A DNA stretch of 64,000 nucleotides, taken from the NCBI GenBank assembly GCA_945875585.1, contig CAMCLK010000006.1:1-64000 (forward strand). The letters run 5' to 3'. Below are positions 1 to 9,580 of the stretch, piece after piece. A program made the position numbers and the translations under genes. Within the stretch, counting starts at the first letter, position 1, and each line of letters begins with the position of its first letter. A model generated the notes under the pieces. That model saw only the letters and a list, made by a program, of their open reading frames with translations, did not search any database and was not told where the DNA came from. Source of the stretch: Candidatus Kuenenia stuttgartensis (GTDB lineage: Bacteria > Planctomycetota > Planctomycetia > Gemmatales > Gemmataceae).

Positions 1-1932
1 GCTAGTTTGCCAACCGTGCGCTTCCGCGCCGCCGACTTGGGGGAGGCTCGCCCGGGTGATACGGTCATTTATAAAGTTATTCGGCGCGTGTCGCCCGCCA
101 GCGATGACCCAACCGTGGCATGGGGCCGTGTCGATGCGGTGATCTCCCGAGCCAGTAGCCGCATGGTGGGAACGCTTTTCCTGCGGGATGGTCAGCCGCG
201 TGTTCGCCTCGACGGAACCACACTGGCGCATAGTCTGCGCGTGGGCGATATCACAGCAAAGGGAGCCCATGCGGGCGATCTTGTTGTGGTTGAAATTCTC
301 CGCGTCCCCACGACCGAAGATCCGCACGGCGAGGGAGTCATTCTGGAGGTGCTTGGTCCGCGCGGGGCCGCAGGTGTGGATTTGCTCGCAGTGATCCGTA
401 ATCATGCGCTTCCCGATACGTTTCCTCAGGATGTCCTTGACGAGGCATTGCACCAAGCCGAGCAGTTCGATGAGGACACTGTCGTCGGCCGGACTGATTT
501 CTCAACGGATCCTGTTATTACCATCGACCCTGTCGATGCCAAAGATTTCGACGATGCCGTTCATGTTGTCCGCGATGACCGAGGTAACTGGACGCTTTGG
601 GTGCACATTGCCGATGTCGGGTATTTCGTTCCACCGGGTGGACCACTCGACCGCGAGGCAAGGCGGCGTGCCACCAGTGTGTATCTGCCCGGCAAGGTTC
701 TGCCGATGTTTCCCGAGGCGATCAGCAATCACCTTGCCAGCTTGCAGGAGGGACGGTTGCGGCTGGTAAAAACGGCTCGAATCGAATTTGACAGCAAGGG
801 TCGTGTAACGGGATCCTCATTTTATGAAGGTGTTATTCGGGTAGCCCGCAGACTTTCCTACGATCAGGCTCAGGAACTGCTTGATGCGCCTGTAGGTCCT
901 GCGGGTGATGAAGCGTTATGGTCCAGACTTTCAGCCATGAAGGACTTGGCGGAACTGCTTCACCGCCGTCGCTTGGCCCGTGGCGCCCTTGAACTGGAAA
1001 TGGCCGAACCTGTTCTTGAGTACGATGATAACGGCAAGGTTTCCGGGGCTCACTGGCGCTGGCAAAAAACAAGTAACAAGATCATTGAAGAGTTCATGTT
1101 GGCTGCCAATGAGGCGGTTGCCAGGCACTTGGACGAGAACAAGGTGCCCTATCTGCGCCGCATTCACCCGGAACCGGAAGCCCATAGGTTGCGTGGCTTT
1201 GGCCGGTTTGTGCAAAGGCTTGGCATGCCAATCGACAACCCTGAGGATCGGTTTTCTTTGCAGGCCCTGCTGGACCAATCACGGCATGCCCCGGAAGCGC
1301 GGGCTGTGCATTTTGCACTTCTGAAAAGCATGCGCATGGCGGTGTACAGCGCCTTGGAAGACACGCATTATGCATTGGCAACCAATCAATACTGTCATTT
1401 TACATCCCCTATTCGTCGCTACCCGGACTTGGTTGTCCACCGACAACTTTCGAGGCTCTTGAAGCAAGGTCGAGCGCCCGCCGATGTGCAAGAGCTCGAT
1501 GTGCTGGCGCGCCATTGCAGCGACTGCGAACGACGGGCCGAAGCCGCCACGCGCGAACTAGTCAAGCGGCGGTTGCTTGCCTATTTAGCCGATCGTATTG
1601 GTGAGGAATACGACGCGATCGTGACAGGTGTCGCCGAGTACGGCATCTTCGCTCAGGGGGAGCAGATTCCCGCCGAGGGGCGTGTTCATGTCAGCGCATT
1701 AGGTTCGGAACGGTTCCAACTCGACGAGGACGCGCAAGCCCTCGAAGGCGGCAAGGGAAAACGGTTCAGGTTGGGTGACCGTATTCGCGTTGCCGTGGCG
1801 CGGGTAGACCAAGAGAGACTCCAGCTCGACTGGCGCTTGGCGGGTTCCGATCCTTCTCCACCTCCGCCGCCAAGAACTCGCTACCCAGTAAAAACAAAAC
1901 GTCCACGCCAAACCCGTGGGGGCGGGAAATAG
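1..1932 (+). CDS. rnr: Ribonuclease R family 3'-5' exoribonuclease, 5' end outside window
   Basis: RNB-family processive 3'-5' exoribonuclease that degrades structured RNA in the cytoplasm. The frame is open to base 1. Family members are usually 700-800 residues, while about 643 are visible, so the N-terminal helix-turn-helix and first cold-shock domain probably lie upstream; the TTG at 7 is unlikely to be the true start. A cold-shock-like region occupies roughly the first 150 visible residues. The RNB catalytic domain follows, with the metal-binding aspartates in DPVDAKDFDD (about bases 526-555). Further RNB hallmarks are HIADVGYFV, the HxALLKSMRMAVYS-type segment near 1310 and HFTSPIRRYPDL near 1400. 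An S1 RNA-binding domain (YDAIVTGVAEYGIFAQ onward) lies at about 1609-1800. The C-terminal tail is proline-rich then basic, as in many RNase R proteins. It converges on the next gene with only 21 bases between. Confidence 0.93.
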   Translation, partial: ASLPTVRFRAADLGEARPGDTVIYKVIRRVSPASDDPTVAWGRVDAVISRASSRMVGTLFLRDGQPRVRLDGTTLAHSLRVGDITAKGAHAGDLVVVEILRVPTTEDPHGEGVILEVLGPRGAAGVDLLAVIRNHALPDTFPQDVLDEALHQAEQFDEDTVVGRTDFSTDPVITIDPVDAKDFDDAVHVVRDDRGNWTLWVHIADVGYFVPPGGPLDREARRRATSVYLPGKVLPMFPEAISNHLASLQEGRLRLVKTARIEFDSKGRVTGSSFYEGVIRVARRLSYDQAQELLDAPVGPAGDEALWSRLSAMKDLAELLHRRRLARGALELEMAEPVLEYDDNGKVSGAHWRWQKTSNKIIEEFMLAANEAVARHLDENKVPYLRRIHPEPEAHRLRGFGRFVQRLGMPIDNPEDRFSLQALLDQSRHAPEARAVHFALLKSMRMAVYSALEDTHYALATNQYCHFTSPIRRYPDLVVHRQLSRLLKQGRAPADVQELDVLARHCSDCERRAEAATRELVKRRLLAYLADRIGEEYDAIVTGVAEYGIFAQGEQIPAEGRVHVSALGSERFQLDEDAQALEGGKGKRFRLGDRIRVAVARVDQERLQLDWRLAGSDPSPPPPPRTRYPVKTKRPRQTRGGGK

Positions 1933-1953
1933 TTCGGATGGCGAGGGGCGGCA

Positions 1954-3399
1954 TCACGCCACAATTTCCTTGACAACCGATCCAAAAACATCGGTCAATC
2001 GCTCGTTGCGGCCTTGATGGAAATATGTCAGTCGCTCGTGATCAAGCCCCATCAGGTGGAGGATGGTGGCGTGCAGGTCGTGCAGATGAACTTTGTTTTC
2101 TACCGCTTCAAATCCAAATTCGTCGGTGGCGCCATGGGAAACGCCGCCTTTTACTCCGCCACCCGCCATCCACATGGAAAACCCGTACGGGTTGTGGTTG
2201 CGTCCTGGCGCACCGGGGCCTTCACTGAAAGGCATGCGCCCAAATTCCCCTCCCCATACGACTAAGGTTTCGTCTAGCAGTCCACGGTTTTCCAAGTCGG
2301 CCAGTAGCGCGGCAATCGGTTGATCGACTTCCGCCGCATGTTGGCCGTGGTTCTTCTCGATGCTGGCGTGCGCGTCCCATGTTTCCTCAAGATGCCCACC
2401 GCCCGAATATAGCTGAATGAAACGGACACCTCGTTCCACCAACCTGCGGGCAATGAGGCAATTACGACCAAATTCGTCGGTTGGTGTTCGTCCAACACCA
2501 TAGGCTTCCACAAGCCTCGAAGGTTCTCTCGATAGATCCACAGCCTCAGGTACCGCAGCCTGCATACGGTACGCTAGCTCGTAGCTTGCCATACGTGCGG
2601 CAAGCTCATTGCCACCCGGGTGTCGTGCCATGTGTTGGTGATTTAATTGCTCTAGGAGTGCCAACTGCTGTCTTTGGACTTCCCGAGATACCGGGCCTGC
2701 CAAATCGAGGACTGGATTGCCTGATGGGCGAAACAGCGTGCCAGCATAGGCGGATGATAGAAAACCGCTGGCATAGTTGGGTTGGCCACTGATGGGGCCA
2801 CCACGCTTGTCGAGCATAACCACGTAGCCGGGGAGATCCTGATTGGCGGTTCCCAGACCATACACGGACCAACTTCCCAGTGATGGCCGGCCAATGAATG
2901 TCTTTCCGGTGTTCATTGCAACCAGCGCTGAACCATGGGCATGACTGTCTGTGTGGCACGACCGAATGACTGCAAGTTTGTCGGCATGCCTGCGCACATG
3001 GGGAAAAAAGTCAGACACCGGCAGGCCGCTTTTGCCTCCTGGCCGGAACGGACGAAATGAAGGCGTGAGAAATCCCATTTTGCGGCCACCGGAATTAATG
3101 AATTTCTTATCGGCTGGCAGCGGTTGGCCCGCATGTTTATCGAGTAAAGGTTTGGGGTCGAAAGTATCTACTTGGCTAGGCCCACCATTCATGAGCAGAA
3201 AGATACAGCTTTTGGCTTTCCCCGCGGTATGCGGAGCCCTGGCACTTCCCGGAGCGTTACCTGAATTGGCCCGGGCGTGGGGTGTGAAGAAACCATCGCG
3301 GCTGAGCAGATCAACCATGGCCAGCCCGGCAAACCCGGCGCCCATCTGCCACACTTGCTCCCTGCGGGTCAGGCCGCAGGGAAACGAAACAGGACTCAT
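1954..3399 (-). CDS. DUF1501 (sulfatase/alkaline-phosphatase-like) secreted protein
   Basis: 481 residues. DUF1501 belongs to the alkaline phosphatase/sulfatase-like superfamily and is greatly expanded in planctomycetes; its substrate is unknown. The N-terminus has a twin-arginine feature (LTRREQVWQMGAGFAGLA), suggesting Tat export. Family signatures seen are FLLMNGGPSQVDTFDPK (about residues 67-85), SHAHGSALVAMNTGK, GGEFGRMPFSEG, GRNHNPYGFSMWMAGGGVKGG and a C-terminal DLHATILHLMGLDHERL, which supplies the Asp/His residues typical of the family. A Shine-Dalgarno AGGAG lies six bases before the ATG. It is 11 bases downstream of the CxxCH gene at 3411-5555, so the two are almost certainly co-transcribed, the standard pairing in this phylum. 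The enzyme activity is an inference from the fold only. Confidence 0.9.
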   Translation of the reverse strand: MSPVSFPCGLTRREQVWQMGAGFAGLAMVDLLSRDGFFTPHARANSGNAPGSARAPHTAGKAKSCIFLLMNGGPSQVDTFDPKPLLDKHAGQPLPADKKFINSGGRKMGFLTPSFRPFRPGGKSGLPVSDFFPHVRRHADKLAVIRSCHTDSHAHGSALVAMNTGKTFIGRPSLGSWSVYGLGTANQDLPGYVVMLDKRGGPISGQPNYASGFLSSAYAGTLFRPSGNPVLDLAGPVSREVQRQQLALLEQLNHQHMARHPGGNELAARMASYELAYRMQAAVPEAVDLSREPSRLVEAYGVGRTPTDEFGRNCLIARRLVERGVRFIQLYSGGGHLEETWDAHASIEKNHGQHAAEVDQPIAALLADLENRGLLDETLVVWGGEFGRMPFSEGPGAPGRNHNPYGFSMWMAGGGVKGGVSHGATDEFGFEAVENKVHLHDLHATILHLMGLDHERLTYFHQGRNERLTDVFGSVVKEIVA

Positions 3400-3410
3400 G
3401 GCATCTCCTG

Positions 3411-5555
3411 TCAGTCAATAAACATGAATTCGTTAGTGTTCATCAGCACAAGCGCCAATGAAGTGCGGGCTTCCTTTTCCAAACCTAGCAGGCGACGGCC
3501 AGCAAGCAGGTGCGCAGAGGCAGCGGTTCGCTCGTCTGCCCGTGGTTGCCGAGCCAGTGTTTGCAACCAGACATGTGAGATAAAGCCTTCTTCAGTGATA
3601 TTGTCGCCCGCTTTTTCCACCAAACTGCGCGCCTGTTTCCAGATAAATGCATTATTGAGCAAGGCCAACGCTTGTGGCGCCGCAAGCGTTACATCGCGTT
3701 TGCCACACGGAAGAGTACCGTCGGGCGCATCGAAAACGGCTCGGGTGGGCTCTGGAAGGCCGCGTTTGGCATAGGCATAAAGCGAACGCCTGCCCTGCTC
3801 TTCAGGTGGCGACGGTTTCCACTCGGACCCTTTCCGAGACCACCCTTCCAAGGCCTCGGCGCTGATTTCCGGGTAAAAGCTCGGGCCTCCCACGCGGTGG
3901 GTATCGAGTAATCCGGACGCCTGCAGCATGGCATCTCTTAGAGTCTCCGCATCGAGGCGTTTGCGTGGTGCGTGCCATAGGTATTTGTTACTGGCATCGA
4001 CTGCTTCGTATTCTGCTGCCATGGGGTGCAACGAGGACTGCTTGTAAGCTTTCGACGTTACGATCAGGCGGTGGATTGCCTTGGATCTTCCACCTGTTCT
4101 CAGTAATTCGGTAGCAAGCCAGTCGAGCAGTGCCGGGTGAGTGGGGCGGTCGCCCGTGAAACCGAAAAGGTCCAGACTCCGAACAATGCCTTCGCCGAAA
4201 TGTGCTGCCCACAGTCGGTTGGCCCAAACGCGCCACGTCAGAGGATTTTGAGGATCGGTAATCCACTGGGCAAGTGCCAGCCTCCTGCCTGTGCTGGCGC
4301 CAGTTCCCACAGGCAACGGTGTTTTGGCAAGGATTGGCACCATGGAAGGGTAACCAAACGGGACTTCTGAACCGGGTCGAAGATGATCACCTTTTTTCAG
4401 CAGGTACAAGGGTGGTGGCGTGGCAGAAAGATCTGCCCATGCCAGCACATCCTTTCCGGTCCGGTCCACGGGCGGTCCACCCAGTGGACCTGCCGACCCA
4501 GCGCGCACTGGGCCGGGCCAAAATGCTGCCGCTACGCGGTAATAATCATGCTGTGAAACAGGATCGAATTTGTGATCGTGGCAGCGCGCGCACTTGATGG
4601 TCATGGCCAGGAATGCCGTGCCCGTGACATGCACCAAATCTTCAAGCCTGTCGTACTGATATTCCCTAGCGTCGTTGGGCTCATCATTCCATGTGCCTAG
4701 GCGCAGCATCCCTGTGGCAATAACCGAGCTTTCCGTTCTTTCGGGGATTTCATCGCCTGCCATCTGTTCAACAATGAAGCGCTTCAGTGGGATATCGTTA
4801 TTGAACGCGTTAATGAGCCAGTCGCGGTACTTCCAGGCAAATGGCTTGTCCTGATCGCGTTCGTAACCCGATGTTTCTGCCCAGCGCACCACATCGAGCC
4901 ATTGTCTGGCTCTGCGTTCACCGAAACGCGGGCTTGCCAACAACCTGTCCACCTGTTTTTCATAAGCATCGGGAGAGTTGTCCCTCTGAAACGATTCGAC
5001 TTCTGCCGAAGTTGGTGGCAACCCCGTCAAGTCGATACTTAAGCGCCTCAGCTGTGTCGGTCTGTCTGCAGGAGGAGCGACTGACCAACCCTTTGTGCGC
5101 AGTTCGGTTTCGACGAAATAATCGATCGGATGTTGCCCTGATGGAATCGTTGTGGCCCGTACCGGTTGGAGCGACCAAAGGTCACGGCCTCCCCTTTTTT
5201 CTGTGGACCGTTCGAGTGGATCGAGAACTCTGCCCTTGGGCCAGACAGCTCCGGATGAAACCCAATTGGCCAGAACGGTTTGCTCGCTTAGCGGAAGCGT
5301 CTGAGAAAGGCCTTTGGCAGGTGGCGGCATGCGGCCGTCAGTTACCCGTTCCATCAAGGTTCCTGGCTGCCCATGCGTTACTGCTGGGCCGGAGCGCCCT
5401 CCTTGGCGCAGTGCTGATTCATGCGTCAGGTCGAGCTTTCCAGCGGCTTCTTCACCTGAATGGCACTCAAGGCAGCGGCGGGCCAAAATCGGAACAACAT
5501 CTTTTTCAAAATCCGCATTACACGGTAAGGCAAGGCAGGCAAGCAATGGCAGCAT
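3411..5555 (-). CDS. PSCyt1-DUF1549-DUF1553 cytochrome-like secreted protein
   Basis: 714 residues. Domains in order: a short hydrophobic leader (MLPLLACLALPCNA), a planctomycete cytochrome C domain with CLECH (C28, C31, H32), DUF1549/PSCyt2 containing a second heme-type motif CARCH followed by DHKFDP, and DUF1553/PSD1 in the C-terminal half (WANRLWAAHFGEGIV, then RRLDAETLRDAML). Two CxxCH motifs suggest covalent heme, so the protein should mature outside the cytoplasm. No earlier ATG/GTG/TTG start exists between the ATG and the in-frame stop upstream, so the leader is unusually short and lacks a charged start. It is the first gene of a two-gene unit with the DUF1501 gene. The redox partner and substrate are not known for this family. 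Confidence 0.9.
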   Translation of the reverse strand: MLPLLACLALPCNADFEKDVVPILARRCLECHSGEEAAGKLDLTHESALRQGGRSGPAVTHGQPGTLMERVTDGRMPPPAKGLSQTLPLSEQTVLANWVSSGAVWPKGRVLDPLERSTEKRGGRDLWSLQPVRATTIPSGQHPIDYFVETELRTKGWSVAPPADRPTQLRRLSIDLTGLPPTSAEVESFQRDNSPDAYEKQVDRLLASPRFGERRARQWLDVVRWAETSGYERDQDKPFAWKYRDWLINAFNNDIPLKRFIVEQMAGDEIPERTESSVIATGMLRLGTWNDEPNDAREYQYDRLEDLVHVTGTAFLAMTIKCARCHDHKFDPVSQHDYYRVAAAFWPGPVRAGSAGPLGGPPVDRTGKDVLAWADLSATPPPLYLLKKGDHLRPGSEVPFGYPSMVPILAKTPLPVGTGASTGRRLALAQWITDPQNPLTWRVWANRLWAAHFGEGIVRSLDLFGFTGDRPTHPALLDWLATELLRTGGRSKAIHRLIVTSKAYKQSSLHPMAAEYEAVDASNKYLWHAPRKRLDAETLRDAMLQASGLLDTHRVGGPSFYPEISAEALEGWSRKGSEWKPSPPEEQGRRSLYAYAKRGLPEPTRAVFDAPDGTLPCGKRDVTLAAPQALALLNNAFIWKQARSLVEKAGDNITEEGFISHVWLQTLARQPRADERTAASAHLLAGRRLLGLEKEARTSLALVLMNTNEFMFID

Positions 5556-5656
5556 GAGAGGGATCCCGCAGCGTCGGGAGTGACGCCGTCATCTATTGGG
5601 GCATGCCGATTGTTGGCGGTCAAGCGGCGCGTTTAAACCTTGTCCGTAAAAAGAAG

Positions 5657-5688
5657 AAGACGCGTATGGCCTATGCCATACACGTCTT
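5657..5688 (-). terminator. Rho-independent terminator of the small secreted-protein gene
   Basis: A strong inverted repeat: AAGACG, one mismatch, GTATGGC, loop CTAT, GCCATAC, one mismatch, CGTCTT. On the minus strand it is followed by CTTCTTTTTACGG, a T-rich tract. It lies about 60 bases downstream of the stop codon of the gene ending at 5747, which is the expected place and direction. Confidence 0.75.
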
Positions 5689-5746
5689 TGTGCCTGCGCA
5701 ATCTGAAGCTGTAAGCCCTAAATTGGCATGCTGATGATTTCAATGA

Positions 5747-6094
5747 TTAGTTCTTTTCTTTCTTCTTGCCGCCGCCCATCTTGATTTCGGTGGCTACTTC
5801 CTTGTCGCCTTCCTTCTTGGTGACAACAGTCACGTATGGGCTCTTGCCAGCAGCGCCAGCCTTCTCAACCATCTTGGAAGCCTTTTCCAGATCGACGGCT
5901 TCGTTGCCGTCTTTGCCTTTGCGCTCGATCTTGAGGTCGGAGAAGCTGAAGGTCTTCTCGCCGTCCTTGGTTTCCACAGTCAGCTTCTTGGAGCTGGTGT
6001 CGAGCTTGGTGAGCTTGCCTTTGTACTCTTCAGCGACGATGCCGCCAACAACAAGGGCGAGGGCTGCAAGACCGAGAACGAGACTACGGAACAT
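5747..6094 (-). CDS. Small secreted lysine-rich protein of unknown function
   Basis: 115 residues. The longer in-frame extension to 6256 is unlikely: the ATG at 6094 is preceded by AAAGGA and begins a good Sec signal peptide (MFRSLVLGLAALALVVGGIVA). The mature part is highly charged, with EYKGKLTKLDTSSKKLTV followed by EKTFSFSDLKIERKGKDGNEA, and ends in GGGKKKEKN. It resembles the short planctomycete periplasmic proteins with a small beta-barrel-like repeat of the form 'GKLxxLDxxxKKLTV', but I do not recognise a named family. It is flanked by a terminator and by about 240 bases of upstream non-coding sequence, so it is probably a single-gene unit. Confidence 0.8.
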   Translation of the reverse strand: MFRSLVLGLAALALVVGGIVAEEYKGKLTKLDTSSKKLTVETKDGEKTFSFSDLKIERKGKDGNEAVDLEKASKMVEKAGAAGKSPYVTVVTKKEGDKEVATEIKMGGGKKKEKN

Positions 6095-6335
6095 GGTTCG
6101 ATCCTTTCGCATGCGGGAGAGAGGTTCATCCCGTTGAGCAGGGGCCTCCCGCGGCGCACCTGAGCCGGGTCTAGACTTTATAACCCTTATCAAAGGCAAA
6201 GGTGTCACAATCGTGTAATTCTGAGATGTTTTTAAGAACTTGCAGGCGGTTAGCATTCGCGTTCTGGCAATCTAGCGCATTCAAAAGGTATCTTCGCATT
6301 GCCACGTGATATCGGCCCACTGACTTAGTGTAATG

Positions 6336-7844
6336 CTATTGAACGGGAGTTTTGGGGCGAATATTTTTCTGATTGGCCAATGACTGATGTCGCTTTGCCA
6401 GCTCCGTTTCGCCCAGCCGGGTATAACAATCGGCCAGAGTTGTGTGAATTGCCCGGGTAGATCCCATCAGGCGCGTTGCTTTTTCAAGGTCGGTGATGGC
6501 TTCTGTGTGGCGCCCCAGAAGAGCAAGGATTTGTCCACGTGTTTCCAGGTAATTGGCCTGTTCGGGTAGGCGAAGTAGAGCGGCATTGATCAGAATCAGA
6601 GCCTTTTCTGGGTCCCTTGGGATGGTGTGGGCCATGTACCATGCAAGATTGTTGGCAATGTCCATGGAAAGCGGATCCGCCCGATGCGACAGCTCAAAAT
6701 GAAGTCTTGCCATGTCTTGGCGCCGGGCCTTGTGATATTCAACACCCAGCAGCAAATGCAGCAACGAGGGGGCTACACCTTGGGCGAGCATTTCATTCAA
6801 CCGGATTTGAGCCTTGGCACGGATTCCTGAGTCGTCTGGTGATTCCAGCGGGATTTCCGATGGATTTGCTAGTTTTACTAGTCGTTCAAGGAGTGATGGT
6901 TCAGCCGGGTTGATGGACAACCCAAGAAATATGGCCTCCGCCATTCCGCTGTAGTCGCGTGGCACACGGTTGAAAAATTCATCTGCCCGGCGCGTGTGAA
7001 GTCTGGCCAGATGGCGTCGAGCTTCTGTTTTGCGGAATTCGGCCCGGCTTGCTTTGAACAGTTGAATCCAGATGGAAGCTGAGGCAGGGATATTTCCGCG
7101 TAATTCGCAGGAGTCGGCGTGTGCCCGGCGAACAGTATCGAGCGCATCTGCCTTGGTTGCAGTCGATTCTAATGCGCTTGCCAGACTGTTGACTGTTTCA
7201 AGCCCTTTGTTTGGATTTTCCCTGTTGGTGGCCCAGGCCATCCGTATTTTCATGGATGATGTCATCGATGCTACTGGTACTGTATTCATGACCTGTACCG
7301 CTCCGGAATAGTCTTCCAAAGCTAAAAGGAGATCGGCCAGACGTTCTGCACTTTCAGCGTGACCGGGTTGATCAACCAAGCTATTGCGCAGATGTGTTAT
7401 TGATTGTTTCAGCATCGATTCCTGTACGGATGGATCGGCTGGCGGAGCTTGTTCGAGTTTTTCCAGAATTTGCCCAGCCGTGAAGCGGTGGGCTGGCCCA
7501 AACCCGGGTCGGTCGAGTGGTGCCATTTCTGTGCGCGACAGATCAAATAAATCTGTCGCACCAGACTTTTTGTAGGCCATTGCCAGATCCCACTGTAGGG
7601 ATCTGTTGGATGGTTCGATCGTCATTAAGGTTTCCATGGCGAAAATCGATGACTGCCAATCAAGTCGTTCCGCAGCCAGCCTTGCTTTTTTTCTGTAAAA
7701 ATCCACGTCGTCCGGCCCAGACCATGCCAGAGCTGTCAGGGCAATCGTGCCGGCAAGAAAAATAATGACTGGAGCCATGATCAGCCCAATCAGATAAGTA
7801 TCATTTAATAATAGAATTGTGGATGCACGTTGATATTGGCTCAT
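6336..7844 (-). CDS. Membrane-anchored tetratricopeptide-repeat protein
   Basis: 502 residues from the ATG at 7844, whose ATGA overlaps the stop codon of the exosortase gene; GGGAG lies seven bases upstream. An in-frame start 18 bases earlier is less likely. The N-terminus has one transmembrane helix (LIGLIMAPVIIFLAGTIALTALAW), followed by TPR-like helical repeats through most of the protein. The clearest are near the start (ARLAAERLDWQSSIFAMETL) and at the C-terminus (ALILINAALLRLPEQANYLE, then ALLGRHTEAITDLEKATRL). TPR proteins commonly accompany exosortase and polysaccharide-export genes as scaffolds. The tight coupling argues for a role with the exosortase, but that role is an inference. 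Confidence 0.85.
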   Translation of the reverse strand: MSQYQRASTILLLNDTYLIGLIMAPVIIFLAGTIALTALAWSGPDDVDFYRKKARLAAERLDWQSSIFAMETLMTIEPSNRSLQWDLAMAYKKSGATDLFDLSRTEMAPLDRPGFGPAHRFTAGQILEKLEQAPPADPSVQESMLKQSITHLRNSLVDQPGHAESAERLADLLLALEDYSGAVQVMNTVPVASMTSSMKIRMAWATNRENPNKGLETVNSLASALESTATKADALDTVRRAHADSCELRGNIPASASIWIQLFKASRAEFRKTEARRHLARLHTRRADEFFNRVPRDYSGMAEAIFLGLSINPAEPSLLERLVKLANPSEIPLESPDDSGIRAKAQIRLNEMLAQGVAPSLLHLLLGVEYHKARRQDMARLHFELSHRADPLSMDIANNLAWYMAHTIPRDPEKALILINAALLRLPEQANYLETRGQILALLGRHTEAITDLEKATRLMGSTRAIHTTLADCYTRLGETELAKRHQSLANQKNIRPKTPVQ

Positions 7845-9430
7845 GGGGATTCTCCCGGCCACATGTGCGGTTCAAGGTTTAAACGAATGGATTCAAAAAA
7901 GGCCACAAGGCGGCGTTGCCCATCTGCATCCAGTGGCTTTCTTGTTTCGATGAATATCTGGACCTGCCTTGTTGGAGATTCTGTTTCATCAATTCCTTGT
8001 CCAAAATAAAGGTGTTTTAGATGATTGATTAGTGCGAAACCGTAGCGTTTGACAATCCCTGGCCTTCCAATCCAATGTCCGCTTCGAGAGCGTAAACCGA
8101 AAACCAAAAACCCGTGTCTGCGCTGCCCAGATTCGTATGTCGCCAGCATGAGTGGGCCTAACGCGCCTATTTCCTCGTTCAATACCTTCTGTTGCCAACC
8201 CATAAAAGCATAACAATCATTAAGCGGGTGCCATCCTGCAAAATGATCGTCAACGCTTATCTGCACAGCCAGAGTTCCATCGGAATAAGTCCATTGCTGC
8301 GACCGTACTCCCAGCGGCATCATTTCGGGGCTTTCAACGAGCACTGGTCCGGAGATCTGTTGCCAACCGGCCATAGACTTTGGCAAAGCATCATTCAGAA
8401 GCGGTAGGTGGGCAGTGGCACGCCACGCAGGTATCTCCCGGATGGTCACCACGCCAGCCATGGCCACCTGAAATACGAACAAAACTCCACACCATGCAAT
8501 CACCCAGTTAGGCCACGCCGCCTGCTGCAGTGGTAGCCACACCGTGGGGGCGGAATTGGCTTCCAGTAGCGTTGGCCTTTGGCGCCATGCCATGATCCAG
8601 TCCAGCAAGATGCCGGTACCTAATATCAAAATGATTCCGAAGGGAATAAGGCCCAGACCAAGAACTGTGTGTGGCCAACCTTCCGAGAGATTGATCCCAA
8701 CCTTCAAGCCTAAAACAATGGCAACGATTCTGGTGATATTAATGACCACCACCCAACCGATGGTTGTTGCGAGCAAGAGTGTCATAAACAGGGCGTTTCC
8801 GCGAATGGCAACACACCAAAGACAACTCAACGCGCCAAGCAGCAGTAACATCCGCGCCCCGCTGCAGGCTTCAGAAACAAATAAGGTCTGTCCGGGCAGT
8901 GCAATCAGATGTCCGCGGATGGCATGCAACACATCTATTGCCACCAAGACCTGATGTGCCGCGAGAACCGCCCACCCCTGTAATGCGCGAATAGCCAGAT
9001 CGTGCCAACCCATGGGGGCCGGAATGAACCAAACCGAACATGCCAGTGCCGGTGCCCATGCTCGAACCAGTGGACAACTTCCCAGCCTCCAGCCAATGGC
9101 TACAATGGCGAGTAAAATACATAGAAGTGATGCCCGTTGAATGGCAAAAACCGATAGTGCAGTGATCAGAATCAAGAGGCCGGCCATGATCCATGCAGCT
9201 GGAAGGCGTCCGGGAGTCAGTGGGCCCAGTTCCCTAGACCGTGCCATGGCCAACCAAGCTGCCAGAGCAACGATGAACGGAAACATTGAATAATCGGGAT
9301 TGCTGGAGATGCGGACAATTCCAACCACCGCCAGAGGCAATACTGCCAATGCCGGTGCTGCAAGCCGTAAGCATGCGAGCCATGGCGGGTCTGTTGTCTT
9401 TGTTACGGCAAGGGCGGGGGCCTGGTGCAC
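7841..9430 (-). CDS. xrt: Exosortase with C-terminal EpsI-like domain
   Basis: 529 residues from a GTG with AGGAG eight bases upstream; other in-frame starts are ATG 9490 and TTG 9574. Exosortases are polytopic transpeptidase-like membrane proteins that process C-terminal sorting signals such as PEP-CTERM. About eight hydrophobic helices fill the first 300 residues. The conserved triad is visible: Cys in EACSGAR (C189), Arg in NITRIV (R234) and His in GWPHTVLG (H254). The last 200 residues form a soluble EpsI/DUF3485-like domain (WQQISGPV, SVDDHFAGWHPLNDCYAFMGWQ), giving the exosortase-EpsI fusion known from planctomycetes (XrtU-like). No polysaccharide gene cluster accompanies it. It lies between a HAD phosphatase gene upstream and the TPR gene, which it overlaps by four bases. 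Confidence 0.88.
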   Translation of the reverse strand: MHQAPALAVTKTTDPPWLACLRLAAPALAVLPLAVVGIVRISSNPDYSMFPFIVALAAWLAMARSRELGPLTPGRLPAAWIMAGLLILITALSVFAIQRASLLCILLAIVAIGWRLGSCPLVRAWAPALACSVWFIPAPMGWHDLAIRALQGWAVLAAHQVLVAIDVLHAIRGHLIALPGQTLFVSEACSGARMLLLLGALSCLWCVAIRGNALFMTLLLATTIGWVVVINITRIVAIVLGLKVGINLSEGWPHTVLGLGLIPFGIILILGTGILLDWIMAWRQRPTLLEANSAPTVWLPLQQAAWPNWVIAWCGVLFVFQVAMAGVVTIREIPAWRATAHLPLLNDALPKSMAGWQQISGPVLVESPEMMPLGVRSQQWTYSDGTLAVQISVDDHFAGWHPLNDCYAFMGWQQKVLNEEIGALGPLMLATYESGQRRHGFLVFGLRSRSGHWIGRPGIVKRYGFALINHLKHLYFGQGIDETESPTRQVQIFIETRKPLDADGQRRLVAFFESIRLNLEPHMWPGESP

Positions 9431-9580
9431 ACGCAGTTCTCCTGCATGGACGTAACTATTAGTACTGTCTGTATGAACCACCTCCGGCATGTGGAGGTAT
9501 GACGCCGATCTTTTTAGAAACAGATGAGCATCTGGCCAGTTGGTATGGCCAGTGATGGATTGAATCAGGATCAAAAGGTT

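Noticed and set aside
4841..5557. 238-codon frame on the plus strand
   Set aside because: Antisense to the DUF1549/1553 gene, with no motif and no ribosome binding site.
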